Below are positions 1-12,118 of a stretch of DNA of 64,000 bases, one piece after another. The stretch spans positions 4,561,732-4,625,731 of the forward strand of contig NC_064537.1 in NCBI RefSeq assembly GCF_023856365.1. Direction: 5' to 3'. This DNA comes from Brienomyrus brachyistius (lineage: Eukaryota; Chordata; Actinopteri; Osteoglossiformes; Mormyridae). The notes beneath the pieces were generated by a model. The model worked only from the letters and a program-made list of their open reading frames with translations. It was not told the origin of the DNA and made no database searches. The first letter of the stretch is position 1. Each line of letters starts with the position of its first letter. A program made the position numbers and the translations under genes.

Positions 1-77
1 ACATGAGCTGCACAACATACAGACATACTAAGTAGGAGCGAAGTCCCAAGTGACCCATACTTATTCGGAAACCAACA

Positions 78-100
78 TCCATCCATCCATCCATCCATCC
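78..100. repeat. (CATC)n microsatellite
   Basis: About six perfect copies of the tetranucleotide CATC. Confidence 0.9.
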
Positions 101-969
101 GGAGTGCAATGGTACATGTATTTGTGTCCGCAATGGCCCCTCTTTCTGGAAGGTTCTTTGATGTTCTTCTTGCCCTACTTTACCTTGTCTAAAAATCACG
201 TGTTGTGAGCGTATTTCCCCAGTACTGGACCAGCACCCTGACTATGGTGTCCCTGATAGATGGCTTGTGACACCCCCACACCAGGATAATCACAGATGAT
301 GGAGGGGTAATAATATTAACTATTATTAATGATGATTAATTGCCCTAATCACCATCCATAATTGGACGGAACAGGACACTGTGAAGTGACCTCAGAATGA
401 CCTGAGCTGCAGCGGGGGGCCAAAGCCTCGAAAAGCACCACAGGTGCCTGGCAGACGAGGGCGGGGGGCAGGTGTGCAAAATGGAACGTTTCAAAAGAAA
501 ACAGGGAGGGGGAAGATGGGAAGGAAAGTAAAGTCCTTTGATCCTTTTAGTGAGGATTTCACTCTGTGGGGGGGGGGGGAGGAGGTGTGGGCATAAACGC
601 TGATTAATAAGCGCAGAGTGGAAAGTCGGAAGGCGAGAATGGGATCATTGTGGTACATCTACGTCTGGAAGAAAGGAACTGCGGGCAAGAACATCAAAGA
701 ACCTTCCAGAAAGAGGGCCATTGCGGACCCAATGTACGACCCACCCCCCCCCAGCAATGCTGCCAGATGCGGGGACATGGGGACAGGTGTATATTATTAC
801 GTCATGTGAGACATTTACATTTTAGTCCTGTAAAAAAACTGTGGGGGGGGGGGGGGGGGAATGGAGGCCATTTCTTGATGATAAGCTACGATACAAGATT
901 TGTCACGTTTTGACATCCCATACTTTATAAGCACCTGCATTAAGAATCAATTTATCTAACTGGGATTCC

Positions 970-1290
970 ATTAGCTCCTGAGCTCTCACACCAGTCATCC
1001 ACTGGAATCCCAACCGCCACATTCCTGAGCTCACACACCAGTCATCCACTGGAATCCCAATAGCAACATTCCTAAACTCTCACACCAGTCCCCCACTGGA
1101 TTCCCAACTGCCATATTCCTGAGCTCTCACACCAGCCACCCACTGGAATCCCAATAGCAACATTCCTAAGCTCTCACACCAGTCCCCCACTGGAATCCCA
1201 ACTGCCACATTCCGGAGCTCTCACACCTGCACCCACTGAATCCCAATAGCCACATTCCTGAGCTCACACTAGTCACCCACTGGGATTCCA
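970..1290. repeat. ~47-bp tandem minisatellite, about 7 copies
   Basis: Diverged copies of a unit built around CTCACACCAGTC and CCACTGGAATCCCAA. Two unit subtypes alternate, CAACYGCCACATTC and CAATAGCAACATTC, which suggests a higher-order dimer. Open frames across it on the minus strand are repeat artefacts. Confidence 0.85.
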
Positions 1291-1849
1291 TAAGCCGGAA
1301 TTCCTTCCAGGATTTATTGCCTGATCTTCTGCGATCTTCCAATCCCATGTGACCCTGAGGGGGCGGGACTTCCCCGAGGTTGGCATTTCCATTTTCTTCT
1401 AGCGTGTAGCCTTCTTCCAGTAACCACATGTCCAGGAGCGGCCCGACGCTCCGTTAGCGGCGGGAATTTAGCACGGCACGCACTGGAATACTGATTAGCT
1501 AGATGTCCCCTCAGCCGGGAGCTGGACTTCACTTCCCGGAATCTTTATGCAGCCCGATTATCATTAATCACCCACCGCGAGACACTTGAGCCTCCAGTCT
1601 GTTCATCTGTCACTCCGTGCTGTCACTCCGTGCCCCCCCCCCCAAAGATCCACCATTAGGAGTCTGGCGACAACGAGAGACACGCCAAGCAGAAATCCCA
1701 CCACTGCCTGCTCAGAGTTTCAGAGTTTGGTCTCCAACGTCCAAACACCAGTGCGTCACATCGGCTGAGGTCAGTACAACCCCATCCCCGAGAGAGGCGG
1801 CCCACACGCAGATCAGAGAATATTTACACCCCCTGTTTATGCTCCTGCA

Positions 1850-1990
1850 GCTCAGCAAATAGAACACTGTGCTAACACCACAAAGGTCATGGGTTCAAAT
1901 CCCAAAGAGCATATGTATGTCATAACCTTCACCTGTATCCTAAGTCACTTTAGATAAATGTCTGGATGCAAATTTCAGCTGATGGGAGGA
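1850..1990 (+). repeat. tRNA-derived SINE fragment
   Basis: GCAGCTCAGC resembles a polymerase III A box and GGGTTCAAATCCC a B box. They are followed by a SINE-type tail (AGTCACTTTAGATAAATGTC) common in fish SINEs. Confidence 0.6.
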
Positions 1991-3964
1991 ACACCAGCAG
2001 AGATGAAGAGAGGGTCAGGATCCAGGTATACGGGGATGGAGCACATCTCAGCTGGTGTGGAGCACCAAACTCTGGGCTGCGGCCCCGCACGCTCCCACCC
2101 CCACCCAGCTTCCCTCTCCTCCCCACATCCCATCATTACGCTTCACACCTGCCCATCTCTACGCTCTTAACCGCTGCATGTTGCCAACGGCGCCGCCGAA
2201 GTTTCCTTAAATTTCTCGCAGTGAGACATACAGTAACTTCGTGGCGCGGGGGCTTCCGTCACCATGGCGACTGATCACCAGCTCTAGGCCCTCGTGTGCC
2301 TTAATTAACAGCAGCCAGCGGCCCGAATAGACATCACTGGGCAAACTGGGGACGTACAGGGCCAGCTGTGCCAGATCCAGGAGGACGTGAGCAGCCCTGC
2401 TGGGAGAAGCTCAGGAAACAGGAAATCTCTCTGGAAACAGGTAAGGCCCCGACCCCATAGGACAGGAGAGTCTGTAGAACGTGTACTGATGTACGCATGG
2501 AATCAGTGTTTTTAGGACAAACCGCAAGAGGCCGTTCCACAAAGTGTGGTGACTATTAATCGCTTAACTATTTTAACTTGCCCCATCTTAAGATTTTGAT
2601 CTATCTTTTAAGACAACTGGGGTCATGTGGTCCAGTGGAGAAACCTCTCAGCCAATCATGGGATTTGAACCAGTGAACTTCCTAACCCGAGTCCTAACCT
2701 GCAGAGCCCCACTGCAACCCCCCCCTCCCCATCACCTGATGTTAATGCCACCTCTGTACCCAAGGACATTCTCCTGTTAAATATTTGGTGATACTGTGTG
2801 TGAAAATGAACCCCCCCGGGGTGAGGTATGACTAACACTGATTCAGCACGGCAGAGACAGGGGCTTGTCTAGGTGCCGGTGCCCGTGCAGAGGACTCCGC
2901 CCGGGGCGCCCATGAAAGGCTCCGCCCAGCTGGGCTTAAATACCATCCTGAAAAACGAAGATCGGCTGAGCAAGGCCACCGGCGGCTAATTACCTCTGTT
3001 AATTAAGCTGTTCACTTAAGAAGGTCACAAAGTCAGGCCAGACGGGATTTACGGCTGAATTATTTAGGTGCTGCCGCCCAGGAGGAGGTCTAATGAGGCC
3101 CATCACCCCCCCCCCAGCGCTCATCACTCTACAGGCCAACGCCACCAAGCACACGACAGCTCGGCTAGCTAAACCGTTAGCTTCGATACGTCTTTTAAAT
3201 ACAGAGACGATGCCTTTCTAGCAGCTACAGCGCTACCATTGAGTGGTTCGCCCTGCCGTTTTTTATTGGTTAGAGGTAAAGATCCGTAACAGCAGGAACC
3301 TTAAAATTCACTGGGTCAAAACCTGGGCTTCTGACAGTGGTCACAGCAAATGGAGGGGGTGCACTGGGAAGTCGGCCTATAAGCAGGGCACTGATGGGTT
3401 TTAAAAATGGACATGTTCCCCGCCACTAGGGGAGGACGTCCTCTGTGTAGCTGTGCTCCACAGATCACCACTGGAGCGGCTGAATCCATCATCCATGTGC
3501 CTCAGATGGGCCTCCCCAGTGCATGTCTGGTGAGCTCGATGTGCAGTGCATGAAAACGGACGGGGGGGGGGGGGGGGGTGACAAACAGGGGAGGTTATGT
3601 CGTCATTCCGTCCCCAGCAAACTCCCTCGCCTCACACTACATCGCAGACTCCTATATTCACTAACTCACCATAAATAATTCCAGTTATTTCTACAAGACG
3701 GCACATGGATGGATGGGTGCTCAATTTGGTCTGTGCTTATGCACCCCCATCTGGAAGACGGTGCCAGGAGTTTCCAAGGCGAAGACCCCACACTTTGTCA
3801 CTGGTTTCGCAGAGTCCCTGACAATACGCCTGCCGTCCTCACCAGTCAGTGAATTCCCTAAACCGTGCTCTGAATCACGCTACACACATTCATCCCCGCT
3901 ACGCCGCATATAACTCTATTATAAGTTACAGCCTAGCTGTAAGGGTTATCTTAACATATCCATC

Positions 3965-4205
3965 TGTCTTCACGCTGTTTATCCTGGTCAGGGCTGCAGG
4001 GAAATCTGGACCCATCTCAGGGCTGCGCGGGGAACACCCTGGAAGGGATGCCAGTCCGGTACAGGGCACAAACACAACGCTATAGACTGGATTGGCATCC
4101 ACCTACCTTGGCTGCATGTCTTCTTATGTGGGAGGTCGCCCAGACAACACAAGGAGATCATGCGGATTCCACACTCAGAAGAGAGATTCGATTCGAACCC
4201 CCAAC
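3965..4205 (-). repeat. SINE-like interspersed repeat, decayed copy
   Basis: Reverse-orientation relative of the repeat at 18122. It shows the block in which a total is given, then GATGCCAGTCCGGTACAGGGC, then a B-box-like end (TTCGATTCGAACCC). It is much diverged. Confidence 0.55.
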
Positions 4206-5842
4206 CCCGCATCAGGCTGTCCTACCAACACTCATCAGAGCTCCAGTCACCCATGCTGCTGTCTGAACGTATCCAAATTTCACACGCACCAAATAAACCG
4301 GATCAGCAAAAGGGACGAGCGATTGGACAGAGGAGGCCGAGCCATCCAATCATATACCACACATCAGCTGAGCAAAAGGCATATGGGGTCAGCAGTTCCA
4401 GTGATGGCTTAGGAAGGCGAATCGTGAGATCCACACCCCGAGGTGGGAAACGGGAAAGAACGGTGGAGGGGGAGGGGGGGCAGCAAGAACTGGAAAGGGG
4501 ACAAGGAAATCAGCAGTGCTGGGAGGCGCACGTGTCTACCAGAAGTGTGCAAGTGTATCTTGGGTAAAAAAATCTGGCAAACTGAGCCGAAAATTCCAAA
4601 GTCACCCAGGATAACCCCCAGAAAATGAGCTACGAGACGGCCTTCCAATTGCGGCCTGGATTACGGGGGCAGCTGCCGGGGGCTAGCACCTGACCTGGAG
4701 AGCCGGCCTCACGCCCCACACCGGCTCTCAGGGGGGGCAGCAGGAGATGAAGGCCAACTTTGGATAAGCCACTCCACCCACTGTGGGATTTGAACCAATG
4801 ACCTTCTGCTTTACTTTCCAATTTACCAGGCTCTGAGTGTCACACATACTTATTTGTGTGAAACCTGTATAAGATGGACAAGCGAGACAAATGTGCTTTG
4901 AATATGATAAAAGGAGAAACAGAAATATCTCCTAACATTCGTGCACTCACTGTGCACCCTGGGCAAAAAAGTACAAGATGTGAACAAATGTATCAGTGAT
5001 TTAATTTTCCAGGGGCTTGGAATAATTAAAACTGGCATCTGTATTCATTACCTAATGAAGTAATAACCAGATTCATATTTTAATTATAAATGTTTATGAA
5101 AGCGTATTTACACGACAAAATAAGAGTCTCCAAGGGAAAGGTGGGGATTTTTCAGAGCAGTCAGAATTCAATCAGCATCCCTGTCAGGCCTCATTAGCTA
5201 ATTAAGAGCTCAGGCAGAATTAAATGCGGTGCCTGCAGAGCAGGATGAAGGAAAGCCGGCCCGTATTAATCAGATGGGAGCATTTTCCCACTTGACCGAG
5301 TTAACGGCATGTGTCAATGCGGCAGATTAGTGGGCGGGGCAAATGCTAATTACTGCCGGAGGTGGAGGATGTGAAGAGCTTAGTCAGACGACATCTAAGC
5401 AAAGATCAGCCCCTCGACACTAAAGAAGGCAGCTTTAAAGATCTTCAGAAAGCAGGGAAAAAAACGTACGATGAAAGTCACGCACGCACACACACTCAGG
5501 ATACACAGAATCAGACACACACTCCTCTAGAGGAATTTTAGGGGCATTAGCACCAAAATGGGGGACACTCACAGCCCAAGGGGGGGAGGAGGGGGGGGGT
5601 GATGAAGCGAGAAATCAGTGTGACTGAGCAGCATGCCGGGACAGTAGGAAAACCAGACAGGTAGAGAGCCATCAATGTACAGGAAGAGCTGGTGGGGGGT
5701 TAGTGGATGCATCAATGGTGAAGAATGCCAGCATGCTTTTTTTAACACCGTCTCAGACAGTCTGAGGAAGGCGTGGCCAATGGAAAGGGGCGGGGCTTGT
5801 GGGTATATGACAGAGGCTTGCCTGAGCGCAGTCCTGCTCTAC

Positions 5843-5959
5843 CTATCCTAATGGAGAGCTCCGTGGCGTCTGCCGGCCCTAAAGGGTCTTCCTGCTTCTC
5901 CTTCGGGGTTTAGATTCCAGGGGGAGGGCCAGGGCCAGGTGGGGGTCTTCTGCAAATCC
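5843..5959 (-). CDS. slc39a11: slc39a11 coding exon 4, frame broken in a C-run
   Basis: After the acceptor CTTCCCATAG the exon reads GFAEDPHLALALPLESK, matching the EDP..LAL segment of ZIP11's cytosolic loop. The frame then runs into TAG at 5881-5879. From a CCCC run (5908-5905) onward, another frame reads PKEKQEDPLGPADATELSIRIG, which matches the family's DPEGPA...ELSIRIG. One extra C in that run would join the two halves and give a 118-bp exon with a phase-1 donor (GTAGAG at 5842). So either the base was lost in the assembly or this allele is frameshifted. A second donor lies 21 bp further on (GCAAGC at 5821), extending the exon to 5822. Confidence 0.82.
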
Positions 5960-7293
5960 CTATGGGAAGAAAAACAAACAAGCAAAAAAAAAAAAAGATC
6001 AGCACAGAGGTCTGGTTGTAGGCAGCAACAGGAACCAGACTGGTAACCAAAAGCAGAAGTGGGTTTTAATACCCTTCTGCAAAAACTATTTTATTTCCAT
6101 AAAATATCCATCAGGATCAATGGGAAATCCCGGAATACGGCATCCGCTTCAAAGCCGCTTATCCAGGTGTGGACTGCAGTGAACCCTGAGCTGTCCCAGA
6201 CAGAAGAGGACAGGGAACATCCCACAAGGAACACCAGGCCGTCGCAAACCACACACACACACAGTCCCTAAAAGTCTCTAAGTAAGGCTTTTCAATCCAC
6301 TGTCCGATAAACGATCTTTTCAAGTGCTTTTAATTTGGCAGGATTTGCAGTAAACAGGTCGATATTCTAAAAAATGAAATGACCTTTAATTGTTAAATAT
6401 CAAGCGCAAATAAGCCTGGTGTAGAAAGGACAGCTGACTGCAGCGTTAATCGATGTGCTTGAGCACGCCCACCACGTCTATGTAATACGAAGCTCGTTCT
6501 CAGCTACGCACGAACAATCTAATGTGTAATCCGTGACAAGTGATTAAAATACACAGTAAAATCAGCAGGGACGAGCAAACCGCTATTGATGCTAACTCTG
6601 GTTTAGCGATGCCATCCCCCACATAATTTGATTTGACATGCTTCTATTTCCACTTCTCATATTTAAATAATCATTTTCAGACTGAGAGCTTCTCAGGGTC
6701 ATTTTACTCTAATCTGCTTTTAATTCATCTCTCACCACATTTAGTGTATTTTTTTAATTTACAGATTTAATTTGAATGTTATCATTGCATCGCTAATTCA
6801 GCTGTACAAATTACCATGGTTACGCACTTTTCTTAACCTCCCTGACAAATGATTTTATTTTCATGACGGTCACATTGCAATTCCAAGCCCTAACCCTAAT
6901 AATATCTCCCTTGCTGGTGGACGTGAATAACATGACGTCGCGTCTTGCAGGACAGCTGATCCGTCGCCGGATCCCTCAGATGCGGGCTGGGCGAAATGCG
7001 GTTGATCTCGACAGAGGTAAATCCCGGCTGATTTCAGAAAATACATTTACCCTCTCTGCCTGCTCAGCTTTCATTACATCATTTGCCATTTGTATAAGTA
7101 TGAGAACGGGTACACTGTAATGTGTTAGCTGAATATCCCATCATGCATCCTTTCTAAGACACACATACAGAGGGTAGAGAGAAGCTCTCCAAAGAGCTAA
7201 AGGCTGCACTGAAGGACCCGCCGTAAATGTGGCTACTCTGCCGAACATGGGATCGAAGGTGGCGACTTTCCCATGACAGGTACGGAGGATCAG

Positions 7294-7316
7294 CCCCCCC
7301 CCCCCCCCCCCCCCCC
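7294..7316. repeat. poly(C) tract of 23
   Basis: The longest of many G/C homopolymers in the window. On the minus strand it encodes a spurious polyglycine stretch. Confidence 0.9.
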
Positions 7317-9236
7317 AACCCGCCTGCAATCTCCCCCTCCCCGCTATCTCACACCAATCCACTTTTGCGAGATGGTCCGATCTCTCCCCTTCCCTCACGT
7401 TTGACCTTTTCATTCCCTCTTACTTCCAGCGGACTAGAAATTGTGGCTGAGTGATGATGGCAAAACCATAAAAATAAAGCAACCGGGCTGAACACCTGTG
7501 CAAAAATGCCACTGGTGAAAAATTATTGTTATTAAGTAATTATTGGCAGGGGTGCGTATGCTTCTAGCCCTCTCCCATCACCTCCGCTGTGCTGAAGAAG
7601 CCGGTCAGCGTAGGCAAATCTCTTCGTGATTTCCTGCCTTTGATTCCCATTCTGTTCGCGGTGCTGCTGGCCTGGTTGCATATAACGTTAACACTGTAAT
7701 GTGTTAGCTGAATATCCCATCGTTAACGTTAGCTAGCGAGTGCATAGCCAGCAAGCTGATTAGCAGAACAAGCTGACAATTTTTGTAGTTAAGTAATTAT
7801 CCCAGCAGATGGAATGCAAGAGAGGCTCATGAGAAATCATTAAAGGCTTGATTTAGGGGCCTGATGAAGTTCGATCCCCCGGTGATACACATAGTACACA
7901 ACAGAGGCCCGATCGCCGCAGGAATCCAGGCCTTCCTGCACCCAGGCCGCACTTCCCTTTTGCCGTAACACAGCAGTTTGCAGGGCCAGTCGGCACCTCC
8001 CCTTTTCCCAGTGCCTGGATTCTTTAATAGGCCTGCAAACTTGACTGCCACCCAGCACAATCACCAGCGCCTGGCAAACAGCTAATGCCTGTTTAGTAGC
8101 TACACACTGATGCTAATGAACCATTTGATCCCTGGGGCGTAATGAGAGGTGACATTCTCCGCTGTCCTCCTAGGCCATGATTAGACACACACACACTGTC
8201 ATATAATTGGCATCTGAGGAGCTGACCTCCTCCCTATCCTGTCCTAAGCACCCCCCACGCATCCACTGCCGGAGGTAGATAATGAGATAGAGCAATTCAC
8301 ATGGACCAGCGGCCGGCTCTGAGGTCCACCTTGTTACGATAAACTCATTAAGAGATGATGAGACTCCATGAAAGTTCTCAATGTTACTGAACACCTTACC
8401 TGCTATAAAGCCAGCACACTTTGCATTGAGTTGGGCGTATTGATGCTCTCTAGTTCCCTCGAACTCAGTGACTGAGCACCATAATCAAACCCAATGAGGG
8501 ATTCCGGGCCTCATCCGGACAGCCCCTCGCCAGGCCGTGAGGGATGCCATCTTCCAAAGGTCACCTGCCTTTCGCCTCATGTCAGTTGGCTATGTCACCA
8601 AAGTCCTCAGCTCAGCTGGAACCCCCCCCCCCCCCGCCCACCTGTCCCACGTACCAGGGGACAGCAGCCGCAGCCACCCAACAGTATGATAAACGTATAA
8701 GAGGTATAAGGGCTGAGGGATGCCTGGGTACCTGTATCTGCTTTGGATGGATGGATGGATGCTTTTATTAATGCTGAAGGAAACTGCAGGTTTACTGCAG
8801 CACAACATACAAATTTTGATAGTAAAAAGACGCTCAGGGCTCCAGACAGCAGCAGCAACAACAACAACATTAGGAGCCATCAGCTCCTAAACACAGAATA
8901 ATTTGGAGCCAAATGCTTTCTAGGAGCCATAATCTCCATTACATGCCAAATGTGAAATAAATAAGAAATATTTACACGGTACATTTTGCCTCCAGTCTAC
9001 CTCACACTGCCATTTATTCCCCCTATCTGAGCTGCCTGCTCTTGCCTTTTGCATTGTCTTACACATAACAACATGAAGTGATTAGTTGCCATTGGTGACA
9101 CACCACAGCAGTGCCCAACAATGAAATGTGTCCTCCGCATTTAACCCATGTGTGACATGGCAGTGGCCCTAACCATTTTGATATGGGCCTATCTGCTGAC
9201 TGTGGAAGAGCTGGTGCTCTTAATTAAGTGAATGGT

Positions 9237-9990
9237 CTGTGCGTTGCTAGGTGTTGCTATGGTATTCCAAGGTGGTTGCTATGGTGGTGCTATGTAGTTG
9301 CTATGGTGTTGCTAGGCATTGCTAGGTAGTTGCTATGATGTTGCTAGGTGGTTGTTAGGGTGATGCTAGGCATTGCTAGGGTGTTGCTAGGTGGTTGCGA
9401 GGGTGTTGTTAGGCATCACTAGGTGGTTGTTAGGGTGTTGCTAGGCATTACTAGGTTGTTGCTAGGGTGTTTCTAGATGGTTGCTAGGGTGTTGGAAAGC
9501 ATTGCTAGGGTGTCAGTAGCTGGTGGCTGGGTTGTTGGTAGGTGTTGCTAAGTGGTTGCTAAGGTGTTGCTAGGGCATCGGGAGCTGGTTTCTAGGGTGT
9601 TGCTAGGCATTACTAGGTGGTTGCTAGGTGTTGGTATCTGGTTGTTAGGTGGTTACTAAGGTTACTAGGCATAACTAGGTGGTTGTGAGGATGTTGCTAA
9701 GTGATTGCTAGGGTGTTGGTAGGTGTTGCTAGGATTTTGCTAGCTGGTTTCTATATGGTTGCTAGGCATTGCCAGGTGGTTGCTAGGGTGTTGCTAGGCA
9801 TTACAAGATGGTTGCTAGGGTGTTCCTATGTGGCTGTTAGGGTGTTGGTTGGCATTGTTAGGGTGGTAATAGCTGGTTTCTAGGTGGTTGCAAGGCGTTG
9901 CTAGGTGGTTGCTAAGGTGTTGCTAGGCATCATTACATGGTTGCTAGGGTGTGGCTAGGTAGTTGCTAGGGTGCGCTAGGTAGTTTCAGG
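9237..9990. repeat. minisatellite of TTGCTAGG-type units
   Basis: About 750 bp of diverged copies of GGTTGCTAGGGTGTTGCTAGG and variants (basic period about 14-15 bp, often paired to about 28). Strong strand bias of G and T. No coding potential. A fish-type minisatellite inside slc39a11 intron 3. Confidence 0.9.
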
Positions 9991-12118
9991 AGTGTGTGGG
10001 TCATTGTGTTTGTGGATTGGACAGGAGCTTTGCTTCTACTTATTGGGCCACTCATTGCAATGAAAAGATCCATATTACTCTTCACATGGTTGACCATAGT
10101 AATTCGAGTGGTTCGGTATTGGCTAACAATAGCAAAATAGCAAAAGTTAGCATTCAATGCATTCATATGGGATTTTTTGTGTGTTTCTTCGTGAATAGCA
10201 TCGCCATGGTAATGTGAAATGCCAACAAAAGTAATAGCACACTATAAAGGACTAACTTTTGATATACAGATTTCCTAGGCAAGCCCTACGACTCGGCCGC
10301 GAAATCAGCTCCGTTCATTTCCGTTCATAAGCACAAATTCGGTAAGTATCGTTTACTAGGTGAAGAGTAAAAAGGGCCTTTCCATTAAAATGAATAGGCC
10401 CATAATAATATAAAACTTAATACATCTTCAAGTCCACAGTCACTGTCACCAAGCATTACAATGTCAGGGTCACCATGCCAGCCAGGATCCTGTGCTTTTT
10501 GTTTCTTTGCTGGCAGACAAGCAGAGAGTCACACTGGACTCTGGGCCATAAACATTCACGGGGACGGTACCCATCCTTAGCAAGTCCTCCAGTGTTTCTA
10601 TTTTATTCTGTTTTGTGCTAACAATTCGCACTGGCACTGGAAGACCCAGTATTAGCAAGTTTTTAAAATCTGAACAGAACGGCGCGCTCCTCAGCACCAC
10701 TTTGCATAAATCACTGTAAGTTTTATCTATAAACTGACTCTTCACTAATGTTTTCAACATTCGCCATTCCCCCTACACAGCTGTGAAATCACAGCCACTG
10801 TTTGATAAGGGCTCCCTGTCTCTGTCTATCTCATGCTCGCCACAGTTAGCGATGTCCTCTGGTCATGCATCACGACAAAACGCCGAAAATGACTCGGTGA
10901 CGTCTGATCCCTTTGAATGTCCCGGCTGTGTAACATTTGACATCATGTTCCCAAACCTGTTCTCCAGTTCTTTAACAGTAATGTCAGCCATTTTCTCCAC
11001 TACAGTCTTCAGATCACTTCTGAATGTTGTCAGCCTTTCTGTGTTACACCGTGGAAGGTTATGACCGTCTGCCCGCTTGCAGCCCTCCCTCTCCAGCTTT
11101 CCGACGGCCCTCAGTGTTGCACTGAACTTTCCGCCTGACAATCTATACGCTGTAAGAATTCCTGCAGCCTCCCTTCTTTCACAGCGTTTCCCTTCAACCT
11201 TTTAACTGCTGCCACGCGGCTCTCAATAACAGCGACTGCCTGTGGAAGTAGCAGAGAATTTTTTTTGAAGCGTACGGCTCAGCTTTCAGACCGCGGGGAA
11301 AACGGTCAGGTAAAAAGTGACAGAAGGCAACAAAAGACAGACCTTCCATTTGCTGAACGATGTGCTTGACACCTCCCTTTACGTCGGTATTTTGGATGCG
11401 GCTGTAAAGTGCTGCATGCAATGATGCACAGCAGTGCACCGACTCTGACCTGCCGCATCGCTGGCATGGAGAAAAACCACTGTGTTTTTACTGCTGACAG
11501 GTTTCATACCGTGCAACCTAACTCTGTCCCTATAGCCTTCAGCTTCCGTTTGCCTTTGAGACTGAGGTCATGAACTTTCTCAATCACTGGCACTGACCTT
11601 CGGGTGATTAGCATCGCCAGTTGTAGCCGATGTGGTAGACAGAGGAAAGACGGCATGTTCACCAATCTCACTTTTGAAAGGTGCCCCTATTCCTCCTCTC
11701 ACCTTCATGCTCACTCTTGCACTATTCCCTCCAAAAGCACTCATTTTGTGTGCCCACCGACTTGGTTGGCTGCATCAGCATTCTGAAGCAGTGATTTAGT
11801 AGTGTTCAGAATCCCTTCTGCATGACCATAATCGACCTCAGCCAACCCCATTAGATGAGTCACAGCTGATCCATCAGATACATACCTACAGTATGTAATG
11901 ACGTCGTCTTTCCCTTAGACGTCTGTTCCACAGTTAGTTATGATAGAGATGTAATTGCCTTTAAGTGCCTTTAAGCTTCTCGCCATACATTACAATTCGT
12001 CTGCGATGCACATGCTATATCATTATCATCTGTCCTTGACGCATCCATGCCATTCATCTTCATCAGTGGAATTTGTGATTTAAACTTTGCGAATGGTACT
12101 TCAGCCAATGCAATCATA

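Larger units (their letters stand above)
1..5821 (-). other. slc39a11 intron 4 (part); no further exon found
   Basis: Intronic sequence read on the minus strand. It contains a CATC microsatellite (78-100), a poly(G) tract, a roughly 47-bp tandem repeat (about 970-1290), SINE heads at about 1850-1990 and 2600-2710, and a fish interspersed repeat at 3965-4205. I looked for the next ZIP11 exon (SENGEAY... or HNVPEG) and did not find a convincing match. Confidence 0.6.

Noticed and set aside
1166..1532. Minus-strand frame with ENGNANLGEVPPPQG and SGNKSWKEF, weakly like ZIP11's next loop exon
   Set aside because: No good acceptor, no adjoining HNVPEG-type helix, and the frame runs into the 47-bp tandem repeat; similarity is likely chance.
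4160..4567. 135-aa plus-strand ORF
   Set aside because: Starts inside a decayed SINE-like repeat, with low-complexity content and no domain.
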